Numbered from the stretch's first letter, positions 1 through 9,639 are shown. The stretch: 64,000 nucleotides of DNA from Sediminibacterium sp. (GCF_019264485.1 NZ_JAHVAA010000004.1:124001-188000), one strand, 5' to 3'. A program made the numbers and translations. The notes: generated by a model not told the origin, from the sequence alone.

Positions 1-3000
1 GCAGGAGCAGTAATGGATGGCGCAATTGCATCAACTACGGTTACGGTTGCAGGCGCTGTTGATACATTACCATTTACATCTGTAACGGTCAGTATCACAT
101 TATTCACACCCACATTGCTGCAATCGAAACTTGTTTTATTTACACTGATCGATGCAATACCACAGTTATCAGTTGATCCATTATTGATCTGTGCCGCTGT
201 AATACCTGCCGCACCATTCGCATCCAGGTTTATAACCAGGCTTTGTGCAATAGCTATTGGTGGCGTAATATCTGTTACGATTACATCAAATTCAGCAAGT
301 ACTGTACTGCATGGGTTTACCGCAGTTACTACAACATGTGTGGTTCCCTGATTAAATGTTTGTCCACTACCTGTTCCTGCACCATTACCTGTTGTGGCGC
401 CGCTGAAACTATAGCTCAGTGCGGGTGCAGGAATACCTGTTACGGCGAGCGGATAATTTACCACTGCATTACATGTTGTTGCTGTTGTATTGACCTGTAC
501 CTGTGCGTTAAAGTTTACAAACACAGGGTTCGTACAGGTTACTTCTGCTTTCACTGTAAAACTATAAGACCCTTCATTACAATCGTTATTGTTTACGGTT
601 ACCACAGCAGTCTGCACACCCAGTGTCGTTGAAGCAAAGCTCACCGTAAAGCTGGCTGTCTGACCAGGCTGTATGGTTGCCGGTAAACTGATGCCGCTTC
701 TGGTGAATGCCGCATTATTGATATTGATAGATGAAACCGTGAGCGCAGATGTACCATTATTGGCAATCACAAATGTTTTGCTGATGCTGTTGCCCGGTAT
801 GGTTCCACCGAGATCAGTATGGTCTGTTCCAGATGGCGTGTTATCACCACTTGAAATTGGGGTACCATTACCACTGATATTGATCTCAGGAGCATTCACT
901 GTTACATTAAAGCTGCATGTGGTTTTATTACCAGCCAGATCAGTTACTTCAAATGTATTGATGGTTGTTCCGATCGGGAAAGTGGAGCCTGATGGCAGAC
1001 CCGCTTTCTGTACAATAGATACAGAAGGACCAGAACCAATACCAAATGTTCCGCATGTTGTGCTTGCGCTGCCCACTGTCCAGCCACTGTAATTACCTGT
1101 TTCAAAACTTCCGTTCACCAAACTGCTGCCTGGTACTGTGATATTATCAAGCTGTACATCGAGGAAGAAATTATTGATGGTTGCATCCACCACCTGCAAA
1201 CGCACCTGCTGACCTGCATAAGCCGACAGATCGAAATTGTAATGCGTCATTGGTGTTGATTGTGGTGCGCCAGGATTTGTTTTGAACAGTGTAGCGATAA
1301 TGGCATTGGTTGAAGGATTCCTTAACTCAATAGCAATAAACTGGTTGGTACTGAAACCAGGTGCATAATGGTTGGTGTACTTCATATCCAACCCTAAATT
1401 GATGGGCCCACTTGATGGCAGGGTGATATTCTGGTACATATAATGTGTAGAACCACAGTTCACGAGGAAGACTGCCAGTTTCTGTCCGTCGGTTGGGAAG
1501 AAACTCATAGGCAGACCCGGACTATACTGGTTCTCCATTCTGTTATCTGCATAATCAAAGAACTGGGCACCACTGGCAAGTGTATGAACACCTGTATTGC
1601 CAGATGAGCAATTATCTGTTACTGTTGGCTGATTATAGGTTACTACTGCGCCACACTGGTTCGATGGAGCAGTTACAGTAATTGGAGCAGGACAGGTTAC
1701 CACTGGTGGTGTTATATCCTGTACAATTACGGTTTGTGTTTGTGTGCTGCTATTACCAGCTGCATCTGTATACTTCCAGGTAATGGTATAAGTACCCTGG
1801 CTATTATATGTTAAAGGGCTGGTAGTTGTTGCATTAATCGTACCCGAACAGTTGTCTGTTGCTGTCGGTATAGTTGTTACTGTAACATTACACTCCGCAG
1901 TAATATTCGGTAAACTGGCCAGCACCGGTACAGGAGCTGTACCATCTTTTACTGTTACGGTTTGTGTGGCCTGGGCAGTGTTACCCGAAGCATCGGTTAC
2001 AGTCCAGGTAACAGTTGTATTACCAATAGGGAATACGGCTGGTGCATTATTGGTTACAGATTGTACTGCACAATTGTCTGATGTTACAGGGTTACCCAGT
2101 GTAACACTGGCTGCTGTACAATTGCTACCTGCATTCACTGTTATACTTACAGGTGCAGTAATAAGTGGTAATATATTATCAGCCACCGTTACTTCAAACG
2201 TACAGGTAGCAGTATTGCCACAGGCGTCTGTAACAGTAGCGGTTACTATTGTATTACCCACAGGGAAGAAGGAGCCTGAAGGATGAGAATAAGTTATTGT
2301 TGGATTGGCCGGACCAGCTGTTACGATTGCATCTGGATAAGTAACATTGGCTCCACACTGGTTAGCAACACTTACCACACTGATATTACCAGAGCAACTG
2401 ATGGTTGGCATGGCATAAGTGGTAACGGTAACAGGTGCCGATGTGGCTACACATCCGCCTTCGCCGGTTACGGTTACTGAATAATTACCAGCTTCTGTTA
2501 CAACAATCGATGCAGTTGTAGCACCATTGCTCCATAAATATGAAACACCTGTTGATGCTGTAAGTGTAACGGAACCACCGGCACAAATAGCCGTTGAACC
2601 ACTTGTTGTAATAGTGGCCTCAGGTATGGGGTTCACTGTATAATTAACCTGTCTGGATGTACCACAACCCATTGTTTCGCCCTGGTAATAAGATAATACC
2701 AGATAGGTAGCAGTAACAGGCCCGCTTGTATTATTAACCGCCGTAAATGAAGGAATGGTTGCTCCATTTCCATTGGGTAAACCAATATTTACTGATGGTG
2801 TAGTATTAAACCAGGTGAATGTGGTACCCGCAACAGCACTGGTTAAATTGATGGCTATTGATTGAGCTCCATTACATAATGACTGGTTGGCAATTGCACT
2901 AAAAACAGGAATCGGATTCACACGAATTACAAAACTAACCGGTGTACCTGTACAGGTATTTTCATCTACTGTATAAGACGGCGTTACTGTAATAGTTGCA

Positions 3001-6000
3001 TACACAGGTTCATTACCTGGATTTAAAGCAGTAAACGATGCAATATTTCCTGTTCCACTTGCCGCCAAACCAATTGATGGATTATCGTTTGTCCAGCTAT
3101 AAGTAGCTCCTTCCACAGAACCTGTAAAATTGATTACAGGAACAGTGCCGCTGTTATGACATACTTCAATATTGGTAACCGCATTTACTGTAGGTAATGG
3201 CTGAACCGTTACTGTTGGTGTTGCAGACATTTGCAAACTACACACAGCACCACATACTACATTACCTGTAGTCCATGATACAGTACCTGTTATTGTTCCA
3301 TTACTACCCGGTTTTGAATTGAGTACTGTTGTACCACTTCCATCATCCATTTTAAACAAGGCCGTTAAGCCGGTTTCAGATCCGGATAAGCAGCTGTTCA
3401 TGCCTGCAAGAATTTCTGCTTCCGAACGAACTGTATTCCAGATTCTTACATCATCCAGTTTACCATTGAAATAGTTACAGCCGCAACCCGTACCCTGTCT
3501 GCCTAAAATAAGGCTTTCGGTATTATCATTGATCTGGGCGATAGGAGATGTCTTGTTTCCTACATTCACTCCATTCAGGTAAAGTTTTACCGAAAGATTG
3601 GATCCATTATCCTGTACTGTAATAGCCACATGACTCCAGCTGTTAGCAGGTACTGTTACATCAGACCAGGTATTATAAGCATTACCCGCGCCCTGATCCC
3701 AGAAATACAACCTGTTCGAAGCATCGATGGCCATACCATAACCATAAGCTCCCTTCATCAGTATATTTCTCCACTGACCCGAAACAGCGGGGTTTACCCA
3801 TGCTTCCATGGTTAACTGTCCGCCTGCACTTACATTCAGGTTCGCAGCATGTGGTATCGTTACATAGGTTGTTCCATTTAAACTCAAAGCGCCTGTTGGC
3901 TTTGTTTCTGCCAATACATTATATGTAGTGGTTGCAGCAATATTTCCTGTATTGAAATTAATGGCTGCGCCGGTTCCTGCTATGGGGCCCGCTACTACAG
4001 CATTATTGGCATTATTACGCAAAGTGTAATAAACGCCTATTTGTGAAGAAGCAAGTGTTACGGTTGATGATCCTGTTCCACAGATATTAACAGGTGTGGC
4101 TGTAACAGTCTGATCATTGATGGTTGTAACAGTAACATTTGTTGCAGCAGAAGTACCACTACATCCGCTGGCATTTGTAACTGTTACTGTATAAGCACCG
4201 GCGGTGCTTACTGTAATAGATTGATTAGTTGCACCATTGCTCCATAAATAACTGCTACCTGCAGATGCTGTAAGTGTTACCGATCCGCCTGCACAAATAG
4301 TGGTTGAGCCACTGGCATTTATGGTGGGTACCGGTGTTGCAATAGGACCACAGGTTCCTGAAACTTGCCCGGCTACCCAGTTAGAAGTGGTTCCGGTTAA
4401 AGCAAAATTGGTTAATGTACCTGTATTATTGTTACCACTGGCATCTGTGAGGGTGTTCACTGCGCTGTTATTGGTATTTACTGAACCCTGGTTAAATTTA
4501 TAATAGGCTGCCAGTCCGGTTTGTGCTCCACTGAGTTCGCAATTCTTATTGCTGCTGATTTCACAGGCCGATAATGCCCTGTTCCATACACGCAATTCAT
4601 CCATGTTACCATTAAAAATGTTACAGGCACAGGATGAGGGAGACTGACGGCCGATATTCACAGGACCATTATCCTGCGCATAGTTTACGGCGGCTGTTCC
4701 CGAAGCCACTCCATTGATATAGAAAGTCATGGTACCATTCTTCAGTGTAACGGCCACATGGGTCCATACACCTTCAGGTACTGTTCCTGTTGAGTGTACC
4801 CATCCGGTATTTCTGTTATAAAAATTAAGTCTGTTAGGTGCAAAGCCCGGATTATTGCAGTTTACCTGCAAGAGATAATCATAATCTCCCTTATCGATAA
4901 TGGTACTGTTTACGCCCGTATAATTTACCCATGATTCAATGGTAAATTCTGCACCTAAGTTCATAGATGAACTATGCGGTACAGTAATATAGGTATTGTT
5001 CGATTTTACAAAATTCAATGCACCCGCTGGTGTGGAGAGTGTTGTAACAGTAACATAACCGGCTGCAGCATTGGTTACATAGGTAAGCGGATTGGTTCCG
5101 TTATTAATAGAACCAGCTCCGGCACCATGACCCCTGTCTGAACTCGAAGTATAAACACTTGTCTGTACAATTTGGTAAGTACCGCCCTGGCCACCCGAGT
5201 AACCACCGCCGCCGCCGCCGCGTACCAACACATTGGAGGTTCCGCCGCCGCCGCCGCCAAATCCACCATTGCCACCAAAATAAGTTCCTGTTCTTCCTGC
5301 ACCACCTCTGGCACCATTTACAAAAGCCTGTCCACCACCGGCAAATGTGGTTCCGGGTGAATTCTCACCATTGGTTAAATAACCACCACCACCTGCTGCC
5401 GGATCATCTGTTACGCCATTTTTCCCACCATTACCATTGGTACCGCCACCTGTCTGATAAGTACTATTACCTGAGGTACCTGTATTGGCAGGGTTTCCTG
5501 CTGTATTTGGATATGAGCTACCATAATCTCCATTGCCACCACCGCCACCACCTGCAATCAGCAAAATGGTATTCGTTGTTTTATTCACAACAAAAGAACC
5601 GCCACCTCCACCGCCGCTATTCAAACTACCCTGCGAACCAAAGCCACCTGTTCCGCGTTGGCCAACTACTATCTGTATTACATGACCCTGTGTTAACATA
5701 AACTCTCCCGATAACACAGCGCCATTACCACCACCGGCACCACCACCTTTGGCTCCAGCTACTTTTATGGAGTACAAACCGGTAGCAGGAACCGTCCATT
5801 CCTGTATACCATTATTACTCACCACACCTGTAATGCTTGAAGATGCATACGCAAGGTTTACCTGCGACTGTGTTGGCCCGTTTGATCCGGTAGCACCACA
5901 GCTGGTAAACGAATAGGTTTGTGCCTCTAACTGGAAAATAGCAGTAACTGCTATCATTACCAGCATGATGAATTTTTTAAAGGCCGCTGAAAAAGATATA

Positions 6001-6014
6001 GTAATGTTTCTCAT
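1..6014 (-). CDS. Giant exported glycine-rich / LamG / HYR-repeat adhesin-like protein (partial, C-terminus beyond window)
   Basis: The reading frame opens at an ATG complementary to 6012-6014 and stays open to base 1, so at least about 2,004 residues are present and the C-terminus is missing. Visible order: signal peptide (residues 1-32, ending LEAQ); a glycine-rich domain of long GGGG runs (about 80-310, encoded by GCC/ACC-rich DNA at 5090-5770); a LamG/concanavalin-like domain (about 330-485); a PKD-like repeat with the phrase SYLWSNGATNQSITVS; a second LamG domain (about 715-870); further PKD-like and HYR repeats (motifs such as CPAPITVTAP and DNCS); a jelly-roll-like insert (about 1475-1640); a choice-of-anchor-D-like segment (about 1705-1790); more HYR repeats. 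Such architecture fits a secreted or surface-attached adhesin, often exported by the type IX system in this phylum, but the anchoring end cannot be seen. It is 13 bp downstream of the small exported gene at 6028-6477, probably in one operon. Confidence 0.85.
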   Translation of the reverse strand, partial: MRNITISFSAAFKKFIMLVMIAVTAIFQLEAQTYSFTSCGATGSNGPTQSQVNLAYASSSITGVVSNNGIQEWTVPATGLYSIKVAGAKGGGAGGGNGAVLSGEFMLTQGHVIQIVVGQRGTGGFGSQGSLNSGGGGGGSFVVNKTTNTILLIAGGGGGGNGDYGSSYPNTAGNPANTGTSGNSTYQTGGGTNGNGGKNGVTDDPAAGGGGYLTNGENSPGTTFAGGGQAFVNGARGGAGRTGTYFGGNGGFGGGGGGTSNVLVRGGGGGGYSGGQGGTYQIVQTSVYTSSSDRGHGAGAGSINNGTNPLTYVTNAAAGYVTVTTLSTPAGALNFVKSNNTYITVPHSSSMNLGAEFTIESWVNYTGVNSTIIDKGDYDYLLQVNCNNPGFAPNRLNFYNRNTGWVHSTGTVPEGVWTHVAVTLKNGTMTFYINGVASGTAAVNYAQDNGPVNIGRQSPSSCACNIFNGNMDELRVWNRALSACEISSNKNCELSGAQTGLAAYYKFNQGSVNTNNSAVNTLTDASGNNNTGTLTNFALTGTTSNWVAGQVSGTCGPIATPVPTINASGSTTICAGGSVTLTASAGSSYLWSNGATNQSITVSTAGAYTVTVTNASGCSGTSAATNVTVTTINDQTVTATPVNICGTGSSTVTLASSQIGVYYTLRNNANNAVVAGPIAGTGAAINFNTGNIAATTTYNVLAETKPTGALSLNGTTYVTIPHAANLNVSAGGQLTMEAWVNPAVSGQWRNILMKGAYGYGMAIDASNRLYFWDQGAGNAYNTWSDVTVPANSWSHVAITVQDNGSNLSVKLYLNGVNVGNKTSPIAQINDNTESLILGRQGTGCGCNYFNGKLDDVRIWNTVRSEAEILAGMNSCLSGSETGLTALFKMDDGSGTTVLNSKPGSNGTITGTVSWTTGNVVCGAVCSLQMSATPTVTVQPLPTVNAVTNIEVCHNSGTVPVINFTGSVEGATYSWTNDNPSIGLAASGTGNIASFTALNPGNEPVYATITVTPSYTVDENTCTGTPVSFVIRVNPIPVFSAIANQSLCNGAQSIAINLTSAVAGTTFTWFNTTPSVNIGLPNGNGATIPSFTAVNNTSGPVTATYLVLSYYQGETMGCGTSRQVNYTVNPIPEATITTSGSTAICAGGSVTLTASTGVSYLWSNGATTASIVVTEAGNYSVTVTGEGGCVATSAPVTVTTYAMPTISCSGNISVVSVANQCGANVTYPDAIVTAGPANPTITYSHPSGSFFPVGNTIVTATVTDACGNTATCTFEVTVADNILPLITAPVSITVNAGSNCTAASVTLGNPVTSDNCAVQSVTNNAPAVFPIGNTTVTWTVTDASGNTAQATQTVTVKDGTAPVPVLASLPNITAECNVTVTTIPTATDNCSGTINATTTSPLTYNSQGTYTITWKYTDAAGNSSTQTQTVIVQDITPPVVTCPAPITVTAPSNQCGAVVTYNQPTVTDNCSSGNTGVHTLASGAQFFDYADNRMENQYSPGLPMSFFPTDGQKLAVFLVNCGSTHYMYQNITLPSSGPINLGLDMKYTNHYAPGFSTNQFIAIELRNPSTNAIIATLFKTNPGAPQSTPMTHYNFDLSAYAGQQVRLQVVDATINNFFLDVQLDNITVPGSSLVNGSFETGNYSGWTVGSASTTCGTFGIGSGPSVSIVQKAGLPSGSTFPIGTTINTFEVTDLAGNKTTCSFNVTVNAPEINISGNGTPISSGDNTPSGTDHTDLGGTIPGNSISKTFVIANNGTSALTVSSININNAAFTRSGISLPATIQPGQTASFTVSFASTTLGVQTAVVTVNNNDCNEGSYSFTVKAEVTCTNPVFVNFNAQVQVNTTATTCNAVVNYPLAVTGIPAPALSYSFSGATTGNGAGTGSGQTFNQGTTHVVVTAVNPCSTVLAEFDVIVTDITPPIAIAQSLVINLDANGAAGITAAQINNGSTDNCGIASISVNKTSFDCSNVGVNNVILTVTDVNGNVSTAPATVTVVDAIAPSITAP

Positions 6015-6027
6015 GATTGCTGGTTAA

Positions 6028-6477
6028 TTAGTTCTGTGTAATGGTGAGTTGCTGGAAGAAATAGGATTCGATATTTACAACGGGTGCATCAACTGGCTTC
6101 ACCACCAGTTCTGGTACCGATGGATTTACACAGGTTGTGCCTGTTGTTTCTCCTGTTTGTATGGTAATCTGCGAAAGATCTTCCTTTATACTGCGTGGTG
6201 ATGGCTCACCTGTAAACTGTAATACACCCTTCCAGCTCACCTGTACCGCACCTGCATTACTGTTCACCAAACGCAGGTATATCACCTGATCCTCACCACA
6301 GGTGGTAATACGGTAATAGGCTTTTACCCCACTTTTTTCAGTAGCGAGTGTCCACTCTTCTGCTGAAACAGTAAAATCATTTGTTTGTAATACGGGAGCG
6401 GGTATGAGTTTGGGGCTCCATGATAATAGCACAAGGCACAATAACGCGCCTGCCAGACGGGTACAGTTAGTTTGCAT
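6028..6477 (-). CDS. Small exported protein co-transcribed with the giant adhesin
   Basis: 149 residues from the ATG at 6477. I chose this start because it begins a good signal peptide (MQTNCTRLAGALLCLVLLSW) and leaves a 12-bp inverted repeat at 6501-6530 outside the coding region; an in-frame upstream start at 6537 would add 20 residues ahead of the hydrophobic core. The mature part is Thr/Val-rich and beta-like with Cys at two places (TTCGEDQ, TTCVNP), and no family is recognised. It ends only 13 bp before the giant glycine-rich protein, so it may be a chaperone, anchor or secretion partner for it; that role is inferred from position only. Confidence 0.7.
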   Translation of the reverse strand: MQTNCTRLAGALLCLVLLSWSPKLIPAPVLQTNDFTVSAEEWTLATEKSGVKAYYRITTCGEDQVIYLRLVNSNAGAVQVSWKGVLQFTGEPSPRSIKEDLSQITIQTGETTGTTCVNPSVPELVVKPVDAPVVNIESYFFQQLTITQN

Positions 6478-6500
6478 TTCAGTTAGTTTTGGCGGATTTC

Positions 6501-6530
6501 TTATAAGTGTATCAAGTAATACACTTATAA
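6501..6530. repeat. 12-bp inverted repeat in front of the adhesin operon
   Basis: Perfect arms TTATAAGTGTAT (6501-6512) and ATACACTTATAA (6519-6530) with a 6-nt loop, 24 bp upstream of the ATG at 6477. There is no T-run on either side, so it does not look like a terminator; an operator or a 5'-leader hairpin is more likely. Confidence 0.55.
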
Positions 6531-6636
6531 AGGACATTGGAGATATTAAATCAACGAGTCTTTATACTCCGAAGAGACTAATGACTTGTAATTGAAGCAG
6601 AAAATTAACAAGGGGTTTCGGACTGCACTACAAAAT

Positions 6637-6666
6637 GGTACCAAATGCAAAAGAATGGGTATGAAA
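6637..6666. promoter_or_regulatory. Candidate LytTR-type direct repeat upstream of adhesin operon
   Basis: GGTACCAAA (6637-6645) and GGTATGAAA (6658-6666) match at 7 of 9 bases and start exactly 21 bp apart. LytTR response regulators such as AgrA bind paired 9-bp direct repeats about 21 bp apart. The same GGTACCA core at the same spacing occurs at 8691-8721, beside a LytTR regulator gene. The site lies between the kinase gene and the small exported/adhesin operon, about 160 bp before the 6477 start. Confidence 0.4.
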
Positions 6667-6680
6667 CCGAAAATGAACGG

Positions 6681-8648
6681 TTATGCCTTTAACCTGTTCT
6701 GGGGAATCCTGAAAACAAAAACGGTTCCGTTATTTATTTCACAGGTCACAGTTCCTTTCAGCTGACGTGTCAGTTCACGAATAATCCGGAACCCGAGCGA
6801 ACCGGAAATATGATCTTCAAAAGGTATGGGCAACCCTATACCATTATCTGCTACTATGATGGTGAGCATTTTTTCTGCATCGGAAGAGCAGGATATGGTA
6901 ATGGCTCCCTGTTCACGGCCTTCAAAAGCATATTTCAGCGCATTAGTAATTACTTCATTTAATATTAATCCCAGAGGTACGGATCTTTCAATATCAAATT
7001 CCAGTTGTTCAGTGGCTGCTGTACAGGTGAGTTCAATATTGCCTTTATTATACAATTGCCGCAGGTCGTTATACAGTTCCTGCACATAAGAAGTAAATGA
7101 AATAGTGCTCAGGTCTTCAAACGCATAGAGGTTCTGGTGTATGAGTGAAATGGCTTTTACCCTTTTCTGGCTGGCCATCAATGCATCGATGGCTTTCTGA
7201 TCGGTGATACTGGCCGCCTGCAGATTCAACAGACTCGATACTACCTGCAGGTTGTTTTTTACACGGTGATGTATCTCCCTTAATAAAATATCTTTTTCTG
7301 CTGACTGTTTTTCAATCAACTGCTTCTGGGTTTCAAGGGTCAGGTTTTTTTGTTTGATTTTTCGGTTGGCTAAAATAATAATCAAAGCGGCCAATAATAA
7401 TATAAAAGCTACCACAGCAACCAGCAAACTATTATTGCGTAATCTTGCATTTAACGTTTTCAGCTGCTCATTTTCTTTTGCCTGTATGGTCTGCTTCATT
7501 CTACTCTCTGCATTGGCAATGGTTCTCTCTTTATTTTCATTGAAAATACTGTCATTCCAGTCTTTGTATGCTTTATAGTACATCAATGCACTATCAGTCT
7601 GCCCCTTTTTCTCTGCTGTTTCTGATAATACCTTATAGGCATTCCGGAGAAATATTTTCGACCTGTACAAACCTGCCAGGTATAAAAGCGCTCTTCCACG
7701 TTCAATGGCTTTGTTATACTGACCACTTTCAACATAAAGATTAGACAGGGCCGATAGCACAATCAGTTTATTGTCTTTTGTTTTAAGACTGTCGAGTATA
7801 TGATAAGCCTGCAGCAGGTACTGCTCTGCTTCTTTATACGCTTTGAGTGTTGTAAGCATTTCGCCTATATCTGTGGCACAGGTAGCATATACATAGCCTT
7901 TGATCTTTACCCTGTTGAGGTAATCGATAGAAGCCGCTGTTTCAATCATGGCAGAATCGGGTTTTCCCGCCATCATATATTCTTTGGCCATATTGGAATG
8001 AATCATACCGGCATACTGCCAGTTTTTTCTTGGCAATACTTCCTGTAATGCTTTCTCATAAAAGGGCCTCGTAAAATTGATCGGCCTTCCTGCATCAGAA
8101 TACGCTTCTGCTATACAATTGGCACTAAAAGCAATCATTTCTGAGCTTTTACTATCCTCAGCAGCTTTCACTGCTTCCAGAAAAAATTGAATTGATTTAT
8201 CAAAATCTCCTTTGTCCTGGTACATGCCACCAATCAGGTTAAGGAAGGAAGATTCATAGTATTTGCTTTTTGCTTTTTTTGCATAGAAAATACCCCGCTC
8301 ATACATTTTAAGACAAGCTTCAATATCCTGGTTCACTACTTTTACAAAGCCTTTGATACGATAGGCTTCCGACAGCCGGATATAATCTTTTGCAGGAGAA
8401 GAAATCAATAACATACTATCTGCCAGCTCTACTGCTTTTTGCTGATTGGAGAAGCGCATTTCCCAGCCCAGTATTCCATAGAGCCGGCTGAGGGTGCTGT
8501 CGTTTTTTGTATTGTTAATCTGCTTCCGTATAAGATCGGTATCTACATAATTGTATTGTGCCTTCGATTCTGCAAAAAACCCAAAGCAGCAAAACAACAA
8601 CAGCAGAAAATTGCTGACTCGTTTCAGTATGGTAACAGCCTGCAACAT
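6681..8648 (-). CDS. TPR-containing sensor histidine kinase (HisKA_2 type)
   Basis: 655 residues from ATG 8648, chosen because it starts a clean signal peptide ending SKAQ; an upstream in-frame start at 8687 is less likely. The exported part (about 30-380) is built of TPR-like helical repeats, followed by one membrane helix (around 408-430, SLLVAVVAFILLLAALIII), a coiled linker, a HisKA_2 dimerisation segment with EIHHRVKNNLQVVSSLLNL (phosphoacceptor His about 461), and a HATPase domain with DNGIGLPIP. This is the classic partner of LytTR regulators in Bacteroidota, and the LytTR gene lies directly upstream in the same direction with an 88-bp gap holding a tandem direct repeat. Confidence 0.9.
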   Translation of the reverse strand: MLQAVTILKRVSNFLLLLFCCFGFFAESKAQYNYVDTDLIRKQINNTKNDSTLSRLYGILGWEMRFSNQQKAVELADSMLLISSPAKDYIRLSEAYRIKGFVKVVNQDIEACLKMYERGIFYAKKAKSKYYESSFLNLIGGMYQDKGDFDKSIQFFLEAVKAAEDSKSSEMIAFSANCIAEAYSDAGRPINFTRPFYEKALQEVLPRKNWQYAGMIHSNMAKEYMMAGKPDSAMIETAASIDYLNRVKIKGYVYATCATDIGEMLTTLKAYKEAEQYLLQAYHILDSLKTKDNKLIVLSALSNLYVESGQYNKAIERGRALLYLAGLYRSKIFLRNAYKVLSETAEKKGQTDSALMYYKAYKDWNDSIFNENKERTIANAESRMKQTIQAKENEQLKTLNARLRNNSLLVAVVAFILLLAALIIILANRKIKQKNLTLETQKQLIEKQSAEKDILLREIHHRVKNNLQVVSSLLNLQAASITDQKAIDALMASQKRVKAISLIHQNLYAFEDLSTISFTSYVQELYNDLRQLYNKGNIELTCTAATEQLEFDIERSVPLGLILNEVITNALKYAFEGREQGAITISCSSDAEKMLTIIVADNGIGLPIPFEDHISGSLGFRIIRELTRQLKGTVTCEINNGTVFVFRIPQNRLKA

Positions 8649-8690
8649 GTATATTGTAAATATGATTGAAATAGCAGAAGCGGGCAAAAA

Positions 8691-8721
8691 TTAGGTACCA
8701 ACTGCTCTAATTTAGGTACCA
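8691..8721. promoter_or_regulatory. Candidate LytTR autoregulatory site: two identical 10-bp direct repeats
   Basis: TTAGGTACCA occurs at 8691-8700 and again at 8712-8721, identical and exactly 21 bp apart (two helical turns), 43 bp upstream of the kinase start and just downstream of the LytTR regulator gene. This spacing is what LytTR domain dimers recognise. The link to this regulator is inference. Confidence 0.55.
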
Positions 8722-8736
8722 TAATAATAAGCAGGT

Positions 8737-9465
8737 TTATAATATTCGTTTCATACAGGCAAAAAAGTCATCCTTGTACATACGGCTGAGCGGAATTTCT
8801 TTCCCGTTAATAGTGATATCTGTATGAGAAAAAGCATCTACTTTATCCAGGTTAATGATGTACGATTTATGCACCTGTATGAATTTAGCAGCAGGAACAT
8901 GTTGCTGAAAATCCCTGAAATTAGAACGGATAATATGTTTGCCCTTTTGTGAAATAATATAGAGATAGTTGTGTTCTGATTCAATCCAGCAGATTTCGTC
9001 AATTTCTACCCTCACAAAGTTTTTATCATTCTTAACAAACAATGCGTCCTTACAAACCAATGCCGAATCATCCTGCCCGTTTGCCGTGTGACCCGCAAAA
9101 TTACTCAGTGCTACTTCTATGGCTGTATAGAGATCGTTTGCATCGAAAGGTTTTAACAGGTAGCCATTGGGTTTGGTAACCAATGCCTGATCGATGGTTT
9201 TTTTATCGGAATGAGAGGTTACATAAATAAACGGAACCTTATAGGTTTGTTGTAATAACAGCGAAAGGTCAATCCCTGTTTTTGTATCATTCAAAGTAAT
9301 ATCCAGTAAAACCAAATCGGGTTTTGTTTGATCCAGCACTTCAACGGCGGCAGCATAACTATTAACATTGGGTATCAGGTCATAGCCGAGATCGGTAAGC
9401 ATTCGCTCCATATCCATCGCCACGAGCGATTCATCCTCAACAATGAGTATGCGGCAGGGTTGCAT
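8737..9465 (-). CDS. LytTR-family response regulator
   Basis: 242 residues. Receiver domain 1-120 with acidic pair Glu10/Asp11, phosphorylatable Asp55 in LVLLDITL and Lys105 in YLLKPF; LytTR DNA-binding domain about 140-242 with WIESEHNYLYI and IQVHKSYIINLDKV. It is transcribed ahead of the TPR histidine kinase at 6681-8648, with which it forms a two-component pair. Half-sites GGTATAC (9480) and GGTACAA (9490), one helical turn apart, lie just before its own ATG. The nearby 21-bp-phased repeats at 8691 and 6637 suggest that it controls both its kinase and the adhesin operon. Confidence 0.93.
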   Translation of the reverse strand: MQPCRILIVEDESLVAMDMERMLTDLGYDLIPNVNSYAAAVEVLDQTKPDLVLLDITLNDTKTGIDLSLLLQQTYKVPFIYVTSHSDKKTIDQALVTKPNGYLLKPFDANDLYTAIEVALSNFAGHTANGQDDSALVCKDALFVKNDKNFVRVEIDEICWIESEHNYLYIISQKGKHIIRSNFRDFQQHVPAAKFIQVHKSYIINLDKVDAFSHTDITINGKEIPLSRMYKDDFFACMKRIL

Positions 9466-9579
9466 CAGAAGGTTAGTTTGGTATACGTCGGTACAATTTA
9501 GGGATTTAGCTCATAATTCAATGATTATCTGATAGATATAAGCGATTTTTAAGGTAGTGCAGACGATAAAACAAAAAAG

Positions 9580-9621
9580 ATTGCCACAGATGCACAGATT
9601 AATCTGTGCATCTGTGGCAAT
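9580..9621. repeat. Perfect 21-bp palindrome (CACAGAT repeat family)
   Basis: Arms 9580-9600 and 9601-9621 are perfect reverse complements with no spacer; the core is GCCACAGATGCACAGATT. It lies 18 bp past the end of the minus-strand gene ending at 9640 and is related to the repeat at 44185-44238. It could fold as a strong hairpin and act as a transcription stop, but no long T-run follows. Confidence 0.8.
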
Positions 9622-9639
9622 CCAATAAAATCAATTTAT

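Noticed and set aside
13..4503. Plus-strand frames of 60-145 residues across the adhesin gene
   Set aside because: The minus-strand frame is open throughout 1-6014 with coherent LamG/HYR/PKD domains, so the plus-strand frames are antisense shadows.
5159..5701. Plus-strand frame of about 180 residues rich in His and Arg
   Set aside because: It is the complement of the glycine-rich codons of the large minus-strand gene; the composition is what GGN codons give when read in another frame.
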